Under the pieces are notes generated by a model, which did no database searches, was not told the origin of the DNA, and was given only the letters and a program-made list of their open reading frames with translations. A DNA stretch of 64,000 nucleotides from Burkholderia cepacia (GTDB taxonomy: Bacteria; Pseudomonadota; Gammaproteobacteria; Burkholderiales; Burkholderiaceae): assembly GCF_001039005.1 (NCBI RefSeq), contig NZ_LDWR01000015.1, positions 1 through 64,000 of the forward strand. Reading direction: 5' to 3'. The translations under genes were made by a program, and so were the position numbers. Positions 54,341 through 63,667 of this stretch are shown here, one piece after another (within the stretch, counting starts at the first letter, position 1; each line of letters opens with the position of its first letter).

Positions 54341-55291
54341 TCAGTTCACCCGTGCGTCGATCAGCCGGACGAGCGCGAGCAGCGTCTCGGCGTGCGGCAC
54401 CGCGACGCCCGCTTCGCGCGCGGCCGCGACGACCTTGCCGCTGATCGCGTCGATTTCCGTGCGGCGGCCCGCGAGCACGTCCTGCAGCATCGACGGGCGA
54501 TGGCCGCGATGCGCGTGGATCGCATACTCGACGTTGCGTGCGATGCGTTCGCCGTCGACCTCGATACCCTTCGCTCGGGCGACGGCGGCCGTCTCGGCCG
54601 CGATCGCGAGCGCGAGCCGCGGCCCGTCGTGATGGTTGCCGAGCTGGTCGACCGTGCAGCCGGTCACCGCGCACAGCGTGTTGAGCGCCGCGTTGAACGC
54701 CACCTTCTCCCAGATCGCGGCCCACACGTCGGCATCTAGCGTGCACGCGAGCCCCGCGCGCGACAGCGTGTCGGCCACGGCCGTCGCGAACGGGCGTGCC
54801 ACGCCGTCGGCCGTCATCATGCGGATCGTGCCCGCGCCGTGCGAGCGAACGTGCGCGGGCCCCGCGGCGTCGGCCGGCCACGTCGTCACACCGACCAGGA
54901 TCCGTTCGAGCGGCACGAACGCATTCAGCGTCTCGACGTTGCCGAGCCCGTTCTGCAGCGTCAGCACGTACGTTCGCGACGTCAGCGACGCGCGCACGCC
55001 GTCGAGCGCGCTGCGCGTATGCAGCGATTTCGTGAAAACGATCAGCAGGTCGAACGGTGTGTCGGGCGACGCGGCCGCGGCCGCATTCGCGGCGTCCGGC
55101 CGCACGGCCTGCAAATCGCGGATGCGCCGTTCGCCGCGATCGTCGTCGATGCGCAGCCCGTCGCGGCGGATCGCCTCGAGATGTGCATCGTTCACGTCGA
55201 TCAGCGTGACGGCCTCGCCGCTTTCGGCCAGCAGCCCGCCGAACAACGAGCCCATCGCACCCGCGCCCAGAATCGCGATCCTCATCGTCAT
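54341..55291 (-). CDS. Ketopantoate reductase-family protein in the mandelate-type cluster
   Basis: A 316-residue NAD(P)-dependent 2-hydroxy-acid dehydrogenase of the KPR family: IAILGAGAMGSLFGGLLAES (cofactor site, residues 5-24), VFTKSLHTRSA, LTLQNGLGNVETL and the helical domain with EKVAFNAALNTLCAVTG and SMLQDVLAGRRTEIDAISGK. It lies 7 bp from the aldehyde dehydrogenase and downstream of benzoylformate decarboxylase. D-mandelate dehydrogenases of Enterococcus belong to this family, so it may interconvert mandelate and benzoylformate. A second KPR gene at 10379 could be the housekeeping PanE. IS element 2 lies 185 bp past its stop. Confidence 0.82.
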   Translation of the reverse strand: MTMRIAILGAGAMGSLFGGLLAESGEAVTLIDVNDAHLEAIRRDGLRIDDDRGERRIRDLQAVRPDAANAAAAASPDTPFDLLIVFTKSLHTRSALDGVRASLTSRTYVLTLQNGLGNVETLNAFVPLERILVGVTTWPADAAGPAHVRSHGAGTIRMMTADGVARPFATAVADTLSRAGLACTLDADVWAAIWEKVAFNAALNTLCAVTGCTVDQLGNHHDGPRLALAIAAETAAVARAKGIEVDGERIARNVEYAIHAHRGHRPSMLQDVLAGRRTEIDAISGKVVAAAREAGVAVPHAETLLALVRLIDARVN

Positions 55292-55298
55292 GGCCTCG

Positions 55299-56750
55299 TC
55301 AGAACGGATAGTGGCGTGGCGCCGTCTGCACGGTGATCCAGCGCAGGTCCGTGAACGCCGCGATGCCGGCCTTGCCGCCGAAGTGGCCGAAGCCGCTGTC
55401 CTTCACGCCGCCGAACGGCATCTGCGCCTCGTCGTGCACGGTCGGGCCGTTCACGTGGCAGATGCCCGATTCGATGCGTGCCGCGACGCGCATCGCACGC
55501 GCGACATCGCGGCTGAACACGGCCGACGACAGCCCGAACGCGTTGTCGTTCGCGCAGCGGATCGCCGCCGCCTCGCCGTCGACGCGCACGATGCCCTTCA
55601 CCGGGCCGAACGACTCTTCCGCGTAGATGCGCATCGCCGGCGTCACGTGGTCGAGCAGCGTCGCCGGGAACAGCGTGCTGTCGGCCTTGCCGCCGCACCG
55701 CAGTGTCGCGCCGTGCGCAAGCGCATCGTCGATCAGCGCGTTGCAGCGCTCGACGGCCTTCATGTCGATCAGCGAACCGAGGACGACGGGCCCTTTGCGC
55801 GGGTCGCCGAGCGGCAGCGACGCGGCCTTGGTGGCGAGCTTCGCGACGAACGCATCGGCGATCGACGCGTCGGCGATGATCCGCTCGGTCGACATGCAGA
55901 TCTGCCCGGAATTCGCGAACGCGCCGAACGCGGCCGCCGCGACCGCCGCGTCGATATCGGCATCGTCGAGCACGACGAACGGCGCCTTGCCGCCGAGCTC
56001 CAGCACCGACGGCTTCAGGTGGCGCGCGCACGCTTCGGCGACGATCCGCCCGACGCGCGTCGAGCCCGTGAAATTCACGCGGCGCACGGCCGGATGCGCG
56101 ATCAACGCGTCGACGACGGCGCCCGCATCGTCAGGCGCGTTCGTCACGAAATTGACGACGCCCGGCGGCAGCCCGGCCTCCTGCAGTGCCTCGACGATCA
56201 ACCCGTGCGTGACGGGGCACAGCTCCGAACCCTTCAGCACGACCGTGTTGCCGCACGCGAGCGGCAGCGCGAGTGCGCGCGTCGCGAGGATCACCGGCGC
56301 GTTCCACGGCGCGATGCCGAGCACGACGCCGGCCGGCTGCCGGACGCCCATCGCGAGCGAGCCGGGCACGTCGGACGGAATCAGCTCGCCGCCGATCTGC
56401 GTGGTCAGCGACGCGGCCTCGACGAGCCCGCTCGCGGCAAGGTGCACGTTGAAGCCGGCCCACAGCGCGGACGCGCCCGTCTCCGCCGCCATCGCGGCGC
56501 CGAACTGCTCGTGCTTCGCTTCGAGCGCGGCGGCCGCCTTCAGCAGCAGCGCGCGGCGCGCGCCTGGGCCGAGCGCGGCCCATTCGGGAAACGCGCGGGC
56601 GGCCGCGTCGGCCGCCGCGCGCGCATCGTCGACGGTGCACGCGGGCGCGACGGACGCGATTTCGCCATCGAGCGGGTTGCGGCGCACGAAGGTCGCGCCG
56701 CTGGACGAATGGCGGCGTTCGCCGCCGATCAGCATCGATACGGTTTGCAT
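55299..56750 (-). CDS. Aldehyde dehydrogenase, benzaldehyde/salicylaldehyde type
   Basis: A 483-residue NAD(P)-dependent dehydrogenase. The catalytic Glu in VLELGGKAPFVVLDDADIDA and Cys in FANSGQICMSTERI are present, and the FTGSTRVGRIVAEAC cofactor loop. Lineage features match vanillin/salicylaldehyde/benzaldehyde dehydrogenases. Next to benzoylformate decarboxylase it would oxidise benzaldehyde to benzoate (MdlD role). 30 bp separate it from the upstream mdlC gene, so they are one operon. Confidence 0.88.
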   Translation of the reverse strand: MQTVSMLIGGERRHSSSGATFVRRNPLDGEIASVAPACTVDDARAAADAAARAFPEWAALGPGARRALLLKAAAALEAKHEQFGAAMAAETGASALWAGFNVHLAASGLVEAASLTTQIGGELIPSDVPGSLAMGVRQPAGVVLGIAPWNAPVILATRALALPLACGNTVVLKGSELCPVTHGLIVEALQEAGLPPGVVNFVTNAPDDAGAVVDALIAHPAVRRVNFTGSTRVGRIVAEACARHLKPSVLELGGKAPFVVLDDADIDAAVAAAAFGAFANSGQICMSTERIIADASIADAFVAKLATKAASLPLGDPRKGPVVLGSLIDMKAVERCNALIDDALAHGATLRCGGKADSTLFPATLLDHVTPAMRIYAEESFGPVKGIVRVDGEAAAIRCANDNAFGLSSAVFSRDVARAMRVAARIESGICHVNGPTVHDEAQMPFGGVKDSGFGHFGGKAGIAAFTDLRWITVQTAPRHYPF

Positions 56751-56780
56751 GGATTCTCCGCAAAAGACGCGCGCCGCGCG

Positions 56781-58388
56781 TCAGGCAATCTCGACTTCGA
56801 CGACGACCGGCGTCGCGGCATGCAGCGCATCGGTCAGCGTGTCGCGCAGGCGCGCCGCGTCGGCGACGCGCACGCCGCGGCAGCCCATCCCTTCGGCGAG
56901 CGCGACGAAATTCAGGTCGGGCAGATCGGTGCCCTGCACCGGGTCGCCGGGGCCGAAGCCGAACACGGGCGCGAAATCCTGCAACGCCGCATAGCGCCGG
57001 TTGTTCAGGATCACGAACGTGATCGGCAGCTTCAGTTGCGCGGCGCTCCACAACGCCTGGATCGAATACAGGCTCGAGCCGTCGCCGATCAGCCCGATCA
57101 CGCGCCGGCCCGGCTGCGCGAGCGCGACGCCGACGGCGGCCGGCATCCCGTAGCCGAGCCCGCCGCTGTCCATCGTGTAGAACGTGCCGCTGCGCGTGAA
57201 CGGCAGGTGTTCCTGCATCACGGGCCGCGCGCTCGGCGCTTCCTCCACGACGATGTCGTGCGCGTCGCGCACGTCGGCGAGCGTCTGCAGCGCGAACGCG
57301 GCCGACATGCGCTCGCCGGCGGCCGGCGCGTCGACGCGCACGCGCGGCGGCCGCGGCGCGGGCATCGGCCGCTCGGGCGGCGCCGGGCGCGCCAGCAGGT
57401 CGCGCGCCGCGAGCCGCAGGTTGCCGACGACCGCGTCGCCCGACGGCGTCCACGCGGCGACGCCCGGATCGTCGACGAGCTGCACGAGCACCGCACCCGG
57501 CGGCACGTGCGGGCCGAAGCCTTCGATGTGATAGGTGAACGCGGGCGCGCCGAACGCGAAGACGAGGTCGTGCCCGTCGAGCCGCGCGACGATCTTCTCG
57601 CGGATCGCGGGCAGGAAGCCGCCGAACAGCGGATGGTCCTCGGGGAAGCTGCAGCGCCCCGACATCGGCGCGACGTACACGCGCGCCCGGTGCCGCTCGG
57701 CGAGCCGCACGACGTCGTCCCACGCGCCCGCACGATCGACGGCCGCGCCGACCACGAGCGCGGGACGCCGCGCGGCGTCGAGCGCGTCGCCGAGCCGCGC
57801 GAGCGCGTCGGGATCGGGCCGCACGACGCTGCTGACGTCGCGCCGCGGCAGCAGCTCGGCCGGCTGGTCCCAGTCGTCGACCGGGATCGACACGAACACC
57901 GGGCCGCGCGGCTCCTGCATCGCGATGCGGTATGCCCGCGCGATCGCGGCCGGCACGTCCTGCGCGCGTGCCGGCTCGATGCTCCATTTCACGTACGGCT
58001 TCGGCAGCTCGGCGGCCTGCGTCGCGCCCAGGAACGGATCGAACGGCAGGATCGCGCGCGCCTGCTGGCCCGCGGTGACGACCAGCGGCGTGCGGTTCTT
58101 GAACGCGGTGAAAAGATTGCCCATCGCATTGCCGACACCCGCCGCGGAATGCAGGTTGACGACCGCCGCATTGCCGGTGGCCTGCGCATGGCCGTCGGCC
58201 ATCCCGACCACGACGGCCTCGTGCAGGCCGAGCACGTAGCGGAAATCGGCCGGGAAATCGCGGAACATCGGCAGTTCGGTCGAACCGGGATTGCCGAACA
58301 CGCGGTCGATGCCGAACTGGCGAAGCAGGTCGATGACCGCGTCGCGAACGGTGACGGGTGCGGCGGATGGGGGCGGATGGCCGGACAT
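56781..58388 (-). CDS. mdlC: Benzoylformate decarboxylase
   Basis: A 535-residue thiamine diphosphate enzyme that converts benzoylformate to benzaldehyde and CO2. The key residues known from the Pseudomonas enzyme align by eye: Ser36 in FGNPGSTELP (Ser26 there), Glu57 in LHEAVVVGMADG (Glu47), the His in NLHSAAG (His70) and FTYHIEGF (His281). The cofactor motif GDGSSLYSIQALWSAAQ and NNRRYAALQDFAPV follow. A GAGGAG site lies about 12 nt before the ATG at 58388. First gene of the three-gene unit and divergent from a LysR gene. Confidence 0.92.
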   Translation of the reverse strand: MSGHPPPSAAPVTVRDAVIDLLRQFGIDRVFGNPGSTELPMFRDFPADFRYVLGLHEAVVVGMADGHAQATGNAAVVNLHSAAGVGNAMGNLFTAFKNRTPLVVTAGQQARAILPFDPFLGATQAAELPKPYVKWSIEPARAQDVPAAIARAYRIAMQEPRGPVFVSIPVDDWDQPAELLPRRDVSSVVRPDPDALARLGDALDAARRPALVVGAAVDRAGAWDDVVRLAERHRARVYVAPMSGRCSFPEDHPLFGGFLPAIREKIVARLDGHDLVFAFGAPAFTYHIEGFGPHVPPGAVLVQLVDDPGVAAWTPSGDAVVGNLRLAARDLLARPAPPERPMPAPRPPRVRVDAPAAGERMSAAFALQTLADVRDAHDIVVEEAPSARPVMQEHLPFTRSGTFYTMDSGGLGYGMPAAVGVALAQPGRRVIGLIGDGSSLYSIQALWSAAQLKLPITFVILNNRRYAALQDFAPVFGFGPGDPVQGTDLPDLNFVALAEGMGCRGVRVADAARLRDTLTDALHAATPVVVEVEIA

Positions 58389-58423
58389 GCTCGGGTGACT
58401 CCTCGATGGCTTGGCGGTTTCCA

Positions 58424-58456
58424 CAGTATCGAAGTGCAAGCCATTCTCGGATACTG
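58424..58456. promoter_or_regulatory. LysR-type binding region between mdlC and the LysR gene
   Basis: CAGTATC (58424-58430) and GATACTG (58450-58456) are exact complements, 19 bp apart, in the 99-bp gap. ATACTGTAT and two AAGCCATT copies (58438-58445, 58470-58477) also occur there. It is a good candidate for the site of the divergent LysR regulator. Confidence 0.55.
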
Positions 58457-58487
58457 TATTTTTTGCGATAAGCCATTACATTCCGGC

Positions 58488-59399
58488 ATGACTTTCGATC
58501 TCCGACAATTGCGCGCCTTCACGACGATCGTCGCGTGCGGCAGCCTCGGCCGCGCGGCCGACGCGCTGCATGTGACGCAGCCGGCGCTGAGCCGGATCCT
58601 GAAGCGGCTCGAGGACCAGGTCGGCGCGCCGCTGTTCGAGCGCCATTCGAAGGGCGTGCAGCTCACCGCGTTCGGCGACGCGTTGCTGCCGCACGCGACG
58701 CTGCTGCAGCACGAGGCCGAGCACGCGCGCGAGGAGCTCGACGCGATGCGCGGGTTCGCGAAGGGCACGATCAAGGTCGGCGCGGTGGGCAGCATCGCGA
58801 GCCTCGTGCTGCCGGTCGCGGTCGGCCGCGTGCTCGACCGCTGGCCGAACCTGCGCGTCGAGATCATCGAAGGCGTGTGGGACCGGCTCGCCGAAGGGCT
58901 GAACAAGCACGAGATTGATCTCGCGCTGTCCGCGCACGGGCCCGACACCGACGAGATCGTCGCGATTCCCGAGTGCCGCTGGGAAGATCGCAGCCATATC
59001 GTTGCGGCGCCGCACCATCCGCTGCGCGCGCTCGGCCGCGCGCCGACACTCGCCGATACGCTGGATGCGCGCTGGGCGATTCCGCCGCGCGGCACCGCGC
59101 CGTTCGACCACATGCGCGCGACCTTCGACGCGCACGGGCTCGCGCTGCCCGACATCGCGGTCGAGACGCGCTCGGTCACGACGCTGAAGAGCCTTGTCGC
59201 TCACGCGGGTTTCCTGAGCTGGATGGCCGAGCCGATGTATGGCGCCGAGCAGCGCGCCGGCACGATCGACACGCTGCCCGTGCGCGAGGTCGTCGCGGTG
59301 CGCACGCTCACCGCGTTCCGGCGCCGCCACGGGATCCTGCCGGGGCCGGCCGGCAAGCTGCTCGACGAACTCGTCGCGCTCACGCGCGAGGGGCGCTGA
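58488..59399 (+). CDS. LysR-family regulator of the mandelate-type cluster
   Basis: A 303-residue LysR protein with an N-terminal helix-turn-helix (LRQLRAFTTIVACGSLGRAA, HVTQPALSRILKRLEDQVGA, about residues 5-55) and a C-terminal inducer-binding domain (GTIKVGAVGSIASLVLPVAV). It is divergent from mdlC with 99 bp between, so it probably activates that operon when benzoylformate, mandelate or a related acid is present. The ATG at 58488 gives MTFDLRQLRAF, the usual N-terminus. Confidence 0.88.
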   Translation: MTFDLRQLRAFTTIVACGSLGRAADALHVTQPALSRILKRLEDQVGAPLFERHSKGVQLTAFGDALLPHATLLQHEAEHAREELDAMRGFAKGTIKVGAVGSIASLVLPVAVGRVLDRWPNLRVEIIEGVWDRLAEGLNKHEIDLALSAHGPDTDEIVAIPECRWEDRSHIVAAPHHPLRALGRAPTLADTLDARWAIPPRGTAPFDHMRATFDAHGLALPDIAVETRSVTTLKSLVAHAGFLSWMAEPMYGAEQRAGTIDTLPVREVVAVRTLTAFRRRHGILPGPAGKLLDELVALTREGR

Positions 59400-59521
59400 C
59401 CGCGTTTCCCGGCCGGCCGCTCCCGGCCCGCTCCCCCCTTCCCGCCTGCCCTGCCCGCGCGCCGCCGCAGCGCACCATCGAAATGCCGTTTCCCCGCCTT
59501 GACTTTCGCTCGCCTGAATAC

Positions 59522-59552
59522 GATCATTCGCTCACACGACGAGCAAATGATC
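59522..59552. promoter_or_regulatory. Probable operator upstream of dalD
   Basis: GATCATTCGCTC (59522-59533) and GAGCAAATGATC (59541-59552) are complements at 11 of 12 positions around ACACGAC. TTGACT at 59499-59504 stands 17 bp before GATCAT, a possible -35/-10 pair in which the site would overlap the -10. It fits a repressor or activator such as the SorC-family protein at 62695. Confidence 0.65.
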
Positions 59553-59591
59553 TAGTCGACAGGAAAGACTGGCACGAACAGGAGACACCGG

Positions 59592-60986
59592 ATGAGCGAA
59601 TCGTCCTCCGCCCGCGCGCCCGTGCTGCTGCACATCGGCGCGGGCTCGTTTCACCGCGCGCACCAGGCGTGGTATCTGCATCGCGTGAACGCGGCCGTGC
59701 CGGCCGACGAACGCTGGTCGCTGACCGTCGGCAACATCCGCGACGACATGCGCGCGACGATGGAAGCGCTGGCCGCGCAGCACGGCGAATACACGCTCGA
59801 AACCGTCACGCCGCAAGGCGAGCGCGCGTACGAGACGATCCGCGCGATCACGCGCGTGCTGCCGTGGTCGATCGACCTCGCCGCGCTGATCGACGCCGGC
59901 GCCGATCCAGCCTGCCGGATCGTGTCGTTCACCGTCACCGAAGGCGGCTACTACCTCGACGAACACAACCGGCTCGACATCGCGAACGCCGATCTCGCGG
60001 CCGACCTGCAGGGCGCGCGCACGACGCTGTACGGCGCGCTCGCGGCGCTGCTCGCCGAACGCATGACGCGCGGCGCGGGCCCGCTGACGCTGCAGAGCTG
60101 CGACAACCTGCGCAACAACGGCGCGCGCTTTCGCGCGGGGATGCGCGAATTCCTCGAGCGGCGCGGGCAGGCCGACCTGCTCGCGTGGTTCGACACGAAC
60201 GTCGCCACGCCGAGCGCGATGGTCGACCGCATCACGCCGCGCCCGACCGCCGACGTGCGCGAACGCGTGCTGGCGGCCACCGGCATCGACGACGCGTGCC
60301 CGGTGATGGGCGAATCGTTCATCCAGTGGGTGATCGAGGACCGCTTCGCGGCCGGCCGGCCGCGCTGGGAGCTGGCCGGCGCCGAACTCGTCGACGACGT
60401 GCACCCGTACGAGGAAGCGAAGATCCGCATCCTCAACGCGACGCACAGCTGCATCGCGTGGGCCGGCACGCTCGCGGGCCACACGTATATCCACGAAGGC
60501 ACGCACGACGCGGCGATCCGCCGCTTCGCGCACGACTACGTGACGCAGGACGTGATCCCGTGCCTCACCCCGAGCCCGCTCGATCTCGCGCGCTACCGCG
60601 ACGTCGTGCTCGAACGCTTCGGCAATCCGTACGTGCTCGACACGAACCAGCGCGTCGCGGCCGACGGCTTCTCGAAGATCCCCGGCTTCATCGCGCCGAC
60701 GCTCGTCGAATCGTTCGCGCGCGGCGCGGCGCCGGTCGCCACCGCCGTGCTGCCCGCGCTGTTCCTGCGCTTTCTCGAACGCTGGGCGCGCGGCACGCTG
60801 CCGTACGCGTACCAGGACGGCGTGATGGACGAAGGCGCCGCGCGGGCGATCGTCGATGCCGACGACCCGGTCGTCGCACTGTGCGCGAGCCGCCCGCTGT
60901 GGGGCTCGCTCGCCGGCAACGCGGCGCTGTACGAGGCACTGCGCGCCGGGCTCGCGCGGGTCGACGCCTGGCTCGCGCCGCGCTGA
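59592..60986 (+). CDS. dalD: D-arabinitol 4-dehydrogenase (mannitol dehydrogenase family)
   Basis: A 464-residue NAD-dependent polyol dehydrogenase. The N-terminal LLHIGAGSFHRAHQAWYLHR (residues 12-31), VTEGGYYLDEHNRLD, SCDNLRNNGARFRAGMREF and EEAKIRILNATHSCIAWAGT (catalytic Lys region) identify the long-chain mannitol dehydrogenase family. Together with xylulokinase next to it, it most likely oxidises D-arabinitol to D-xylulose (DalD), rather than mannitol. AGGAGACACCGG precedes the ATG. 105 bp separate it from xylB. No transporter gene lies between. Confidence 0.88.
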   Translation: MSESSSARAPVLLHIGAGSFHRAHQAWYLHRVNAAVPADERWSLTVGNIRDDMRATMEALAAQHGEYTLETVTPQGERAYETIRAITRVLPWSIDLAALIDAGADPACRIVSFTVTEGGYYLDEHNRLDIANADLAADLQGARTTLYGALAALLAERMTRGAGPLTLQSCDNLRNNGARFRAGMREFLERRGQADLLAWFDTNVATPSAMVDRITPRPTADVRERVLAATGIDDACPVMGESFIQWVIEDRFAAGRPRWELAGAELVDDVHPYEEAKIRILNATHSCIAWAGTLAGHTYIHEGTHDAAIRRFAHDYVTQDVIPCLTPSPLDLARYRDVVLERFGNPYVLDTNQRVAADGFSKIPGFIAPTLVESFARGAAPVATAVLPALFLRFLERWARGTLPYAYQDGVMDEGAARAIVDADDPVVALCASRPLWGSLAGNAALYEALRAGLARVDAWLAPR

Positions 60987-61091
60987 CGCGCGGCAGCCGG
61001 CGCCCGGCCGCACGGGCCGGGCGAACCTGCTTGGCACATGCCGGGCAGCACGGCTAAAGTAGCGGCTCCTCTCTGACGGAACGGATCGCTC

Positions 61092-62573
61092 ATGTATCTC
61101 GGCATCGACCTCGGCACCTCGGAAGTGAAGGTGCTGCTGCTCGCCCCGGACGGCGCGGTCGTCGGCACCGCCGGCTCGCCGTTCACCGTGTCGCGGCCGC
61201 ATCCGCGCTGGGCCGAACAGCATCCGGACGACTGGTGGCAAGGCACGCTCGCCGCGCTCGCGGCGCTGCGCGAACGGCATCCGCAAGCGTTCGCGCAGGT
61301 GCGCGGCATCGGCCTGTCGGGCCAGATGCACGGCGCCGTGCTGCTCGGCCGCGACGACCGCGTGCTGCGCCCCGCGATCCTGTGGAACGACATGCGCAGC
61401 GCCGACGAATGTGCGCTGCTCACCGAACGCGCACCCGATCTCCACGCACTGGCCGGCAATCTCGCGATGCCGGGCTTCACCGCACCGAAACTGCTGTGGG
61501 TCGCGAAACACGAACCCGACGTATTCGCGGCCACCGCGTGCGTGCTGATGCCGAAGGACTACCTGCGGTTCCGGCTGACCGGCGCGAAGGTGTCCGACCC
61601 GTCGGACGCAGCCGGCACGCTGTGGCTCGACGTCGCGCGCCGCGACTGGTCCGACGCGCTGCTCGCCGCATGCGGGATGACACGCGACCAGATGCCCCGC
61701 ATCGTCGAGGGCAATGCGCCGTCGGGCACGCTGCGTGCCGATATCGCACGCGAACTCGGGCTGTCGGAGGCCGTCGTGGTGGCGGGCGGCGGCGGCGACA
61801 ACGCGACCAGCGCGCTCGGCATCGGCGCGATCCACGCGGGCGACGGCTTCGTGTCGCTCGGCACGTCGGGCGTGCTGAGCGTGGTCGGCGACCGCTTCAT
61901 GCCGAATCCCGCGTCGGCCGTGCATGCGTTCTGCCACGCGATTCCCGATCGCTGGCAATTGATGAGCGTCGTGCTGTCGGCCGCGAGCTGCCTGCGTTGG
62001 GTCTGCAAGCTGACGGGCACCGACGAGCCCGCGCTGCTCGCCGAAGTCGCATCGCTCGACGCCGACGCGCTCGCGACGGCACCGCTGTTCCTGCCCTACC
62101 TGTCCGGCGAACGCACGCCGCACAACGATCCGTATGCGCAGGGCGTGTTCTTCGGGATGACGCACGCGACCGAGCGCGCGCATCTCGGCTACGCGGTGCT
62201 CGAAGGCGTGACGCTCGGCCTCGCCGACGGCTTCGACGCGCTGCATGCGGCCGGCATCGAAACCGACCAGCTGTCGCTGATCGGCGGCGGCGCGCGCAGC
62301 GCGTTCTGGGCGCAGCTGATCGCCGACGCGCTGAACGTGCGCACGCGCCAGATCGGCGGCGGCGAAACCGGTGCGGCGCTCGGCGCCGCGCGGCTCGGCT
62401 GGCTAGCCGTCGGCGGCGATCCGCATACGGTGCTGACCAAGCCGCCCGTGCGTGCCGAATACGCACCGGACGCCGCGCGCCATGCGCAGCTGCGCGAACG
62501 CCTCGACGCGTTCCGCACGCTGTACCGTCACGTGCGGCCGCTGTACGAACCGTCGCGCACGCGGCTCGCGTAA
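61092..62573 (+). CDS. xylB: Xylulokinase
   Basis: A 493-residue FGGY-family kinase that phosphorylates D-xylulose. YLGIDLGTSEVKVLLLAPDG (residues 2-21), LSGQMHGAVLL, ILWNDMRSADEC, and the late ATP site LIGGGARSAFWAQLIAD are typical of XylB. It follows dalD and completes conversion to xylulose 5-phosphate for the pentose phosphate pathway. Confidence 0.95.
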   Translation: MYLGIDLGTSEVKVLLLAPDGAVVGTAGSPFTVSRPHPRWAEQHPDDWWQGTLAALAALRERHPQAFAQVRGIGLSGQMHGAVLLGRDDRVLRPAILWNDMRSADECALLTERAPDLHALAGNLAMPGFTAPKLLWVAKHEPDVFAATACVLMPKDYLRFRLTGAKVSDPSDAAGTLWLDVARRDWSDALLAACGMTRDQMPRIVEGNAPSGTLRADIARELGLSEAVVVAGGGGDNATSALGIGAIHAGDGFVSLGTSGVLSVVGDRFMPNPASAVHAFCHAIPDRWQLMSVVLSAASCLRWVCKLTGTDEPALLAEVASLDADALATAPLFLPYLSGERTPHNDPYAQGVFFGMTHATERAHLGYAVLEGVTLGLADGFDALHAAGIETDQLSLIGGGARSAFWAQLIADALNVRTRQIGGGETGAALGAARLGWLAVGGDPHTVLTKPPVRAEYAPDAARHAQLRERLDAFRTLYRHVRPLYEPSRTRLA

Positions 62574-62694
62574 GCGCCGCGGTCGCGCGCACCGGCCGCC
62601 GGCCGCGCGCGCGACATGCGGTACAGTGGATGCCATCATGCGGCCCGCCGGCCGGTCCGCGGGCGGCCCCCCAGCTCCGAACCGAATCGCTATC

Positions 62695-63651
62695 GTGTCC
62701 AAGTCCTCAGAAAAACTCGATCTCGCCACGCGTGCCGCGTGGCTCTACTACGTCGCGGGCGACACGCAGAACGAAATCGCCGAAAAGCTGCAAGTGTCGC
62801 GCCCCGTCGCGCAGCGCCTCGTCGCGTTCGCGGTCGAGAAGAACCTGATCCGCGTGCGCGTCGACCACCAACTCGCCGACTGTCTCGATCTCGGCGCGCA
62901 GCTGTCGAAGCGCTACGGCCTCGCGATGTGCGAGGTCGTGCCCGTCGATGCCGATGCGCCCGATGCGATCGACCGCAAGCTCGCGGTCGCCGGCGCGCAG
63001 GTGATGGAGCGCTACCTGGGCGAGACGCGGCCGATGGTGATCGCCGTCAGCAGCGGCCGGACGCTGAAGGCCGCGGTCGCGCAGATCGCGCAGATCGAGC
63101 GCCCGCAGCACCGGCTCGTGTCGATGGTCGGCGCGATCGCGGCCGACGGTTCGTCGAACCGCTACGACGTCGCGCAGTACATCTCCGAGAAAACCGGCAG
63201 CAAGCACTTCCTGCTGCCCGCGCCGCTATTCGCCGACAGCGCGGCCGAGCGCGCGCAGTGGTGCAACCACCGGCTGTACCGGATCGTCGAGGCGCTGTCG
63301 GGCAAGGCCGACGTCGCGTTCGTCGGGATCGGCAACATCGGCCCGCACTGCCCGCTCTACGAAGACGGCTTCATCACCGAACAGGAGCGCGACGAGATGA
63401 CCGCGCTCGGCGCGGTGGCCGAATTGCTCGGCATGCCGATCGACGCGCAGGGCAAGCTGATCGACGTGTCGACCGGCACGCGCGTGACGAGCGTGTCGCT
63501 CGCCACGCCGCCGAAGCGCCCGACCATCGCGTTCGCGGGCGGCCCGAAGAAACGCGACGCGGTGATCGCCGCGTTGCGCGGCCGCTGGATGTCGGGGCTC
63601 GTCACCGACGAAACCTGCGCGCGCGCCGCGCTCGACGCGAAGACGGACTGA
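62695..63651 (+). CDS. SorC/DeoR-type sugar-binding transcriptional regulator
   Basis: A 318-residue regulator with an N-terminal helix-turn-helix (LATRAAWLYYVAGDTQNEIA, KLQVSRPVAQRLVAFAVE, about residues 8-48) and a C-terminal sugar-phosphate-binding domain (VMVIAVSSGRTLKAAVAQ-like, DVAFVGIGNIGP, LIDVSTGTRVTSVSL). Located just after xylB, it likely controls dalD-xylB, perhaps at the inverted repeat at 59522. The start is ambiguous: GTG at 62695 gives MSKSSEKLDL, while an in-frame ATG at 62638 would add 19 residues of Gly/Pro/Arg sequence; I prefer the GTG. Confidence 0.87.
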   Translation: MSKSSEKLDLATRAAWLYYVAGDTQNEIAEKLQVSRPVAQRLVAFAVEKNLIRVRVDHQLADCLDLGAQLSKRYGLAMCEVVPVDADAPDAIDRKLAVAGAQVMERYLGETRPMVIAVSSGRTLKAAVAQIAQIERPQHRLVSMVGAIAADGSSNRYDVAQYISEKTGSKHFLLPAPLFADSAAERAQWCNHRLYRIVEALSGKADVAFVGIGNIGPHCPLYEDGFITEQERDEMTALGAVAELLGMPIDAQGKLIDVSTGTRVTSVSLATPPKRPTIAFAGGPKKRDAVIAALRGRWMSGLVTDETCARAALDAKTD

Positions 63652-63667
63652 TCCCGCAGCCGTTCGC

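Noticed and set aside
54636..59399. A 1587-codon open plus-strand frame across the mandelate cluster
   Set aside because: It is antisense to three clear genes and only its last 304 codons (the LysR gene, from 58488) show a real protein. Long shadow frames are expected at this GC content.
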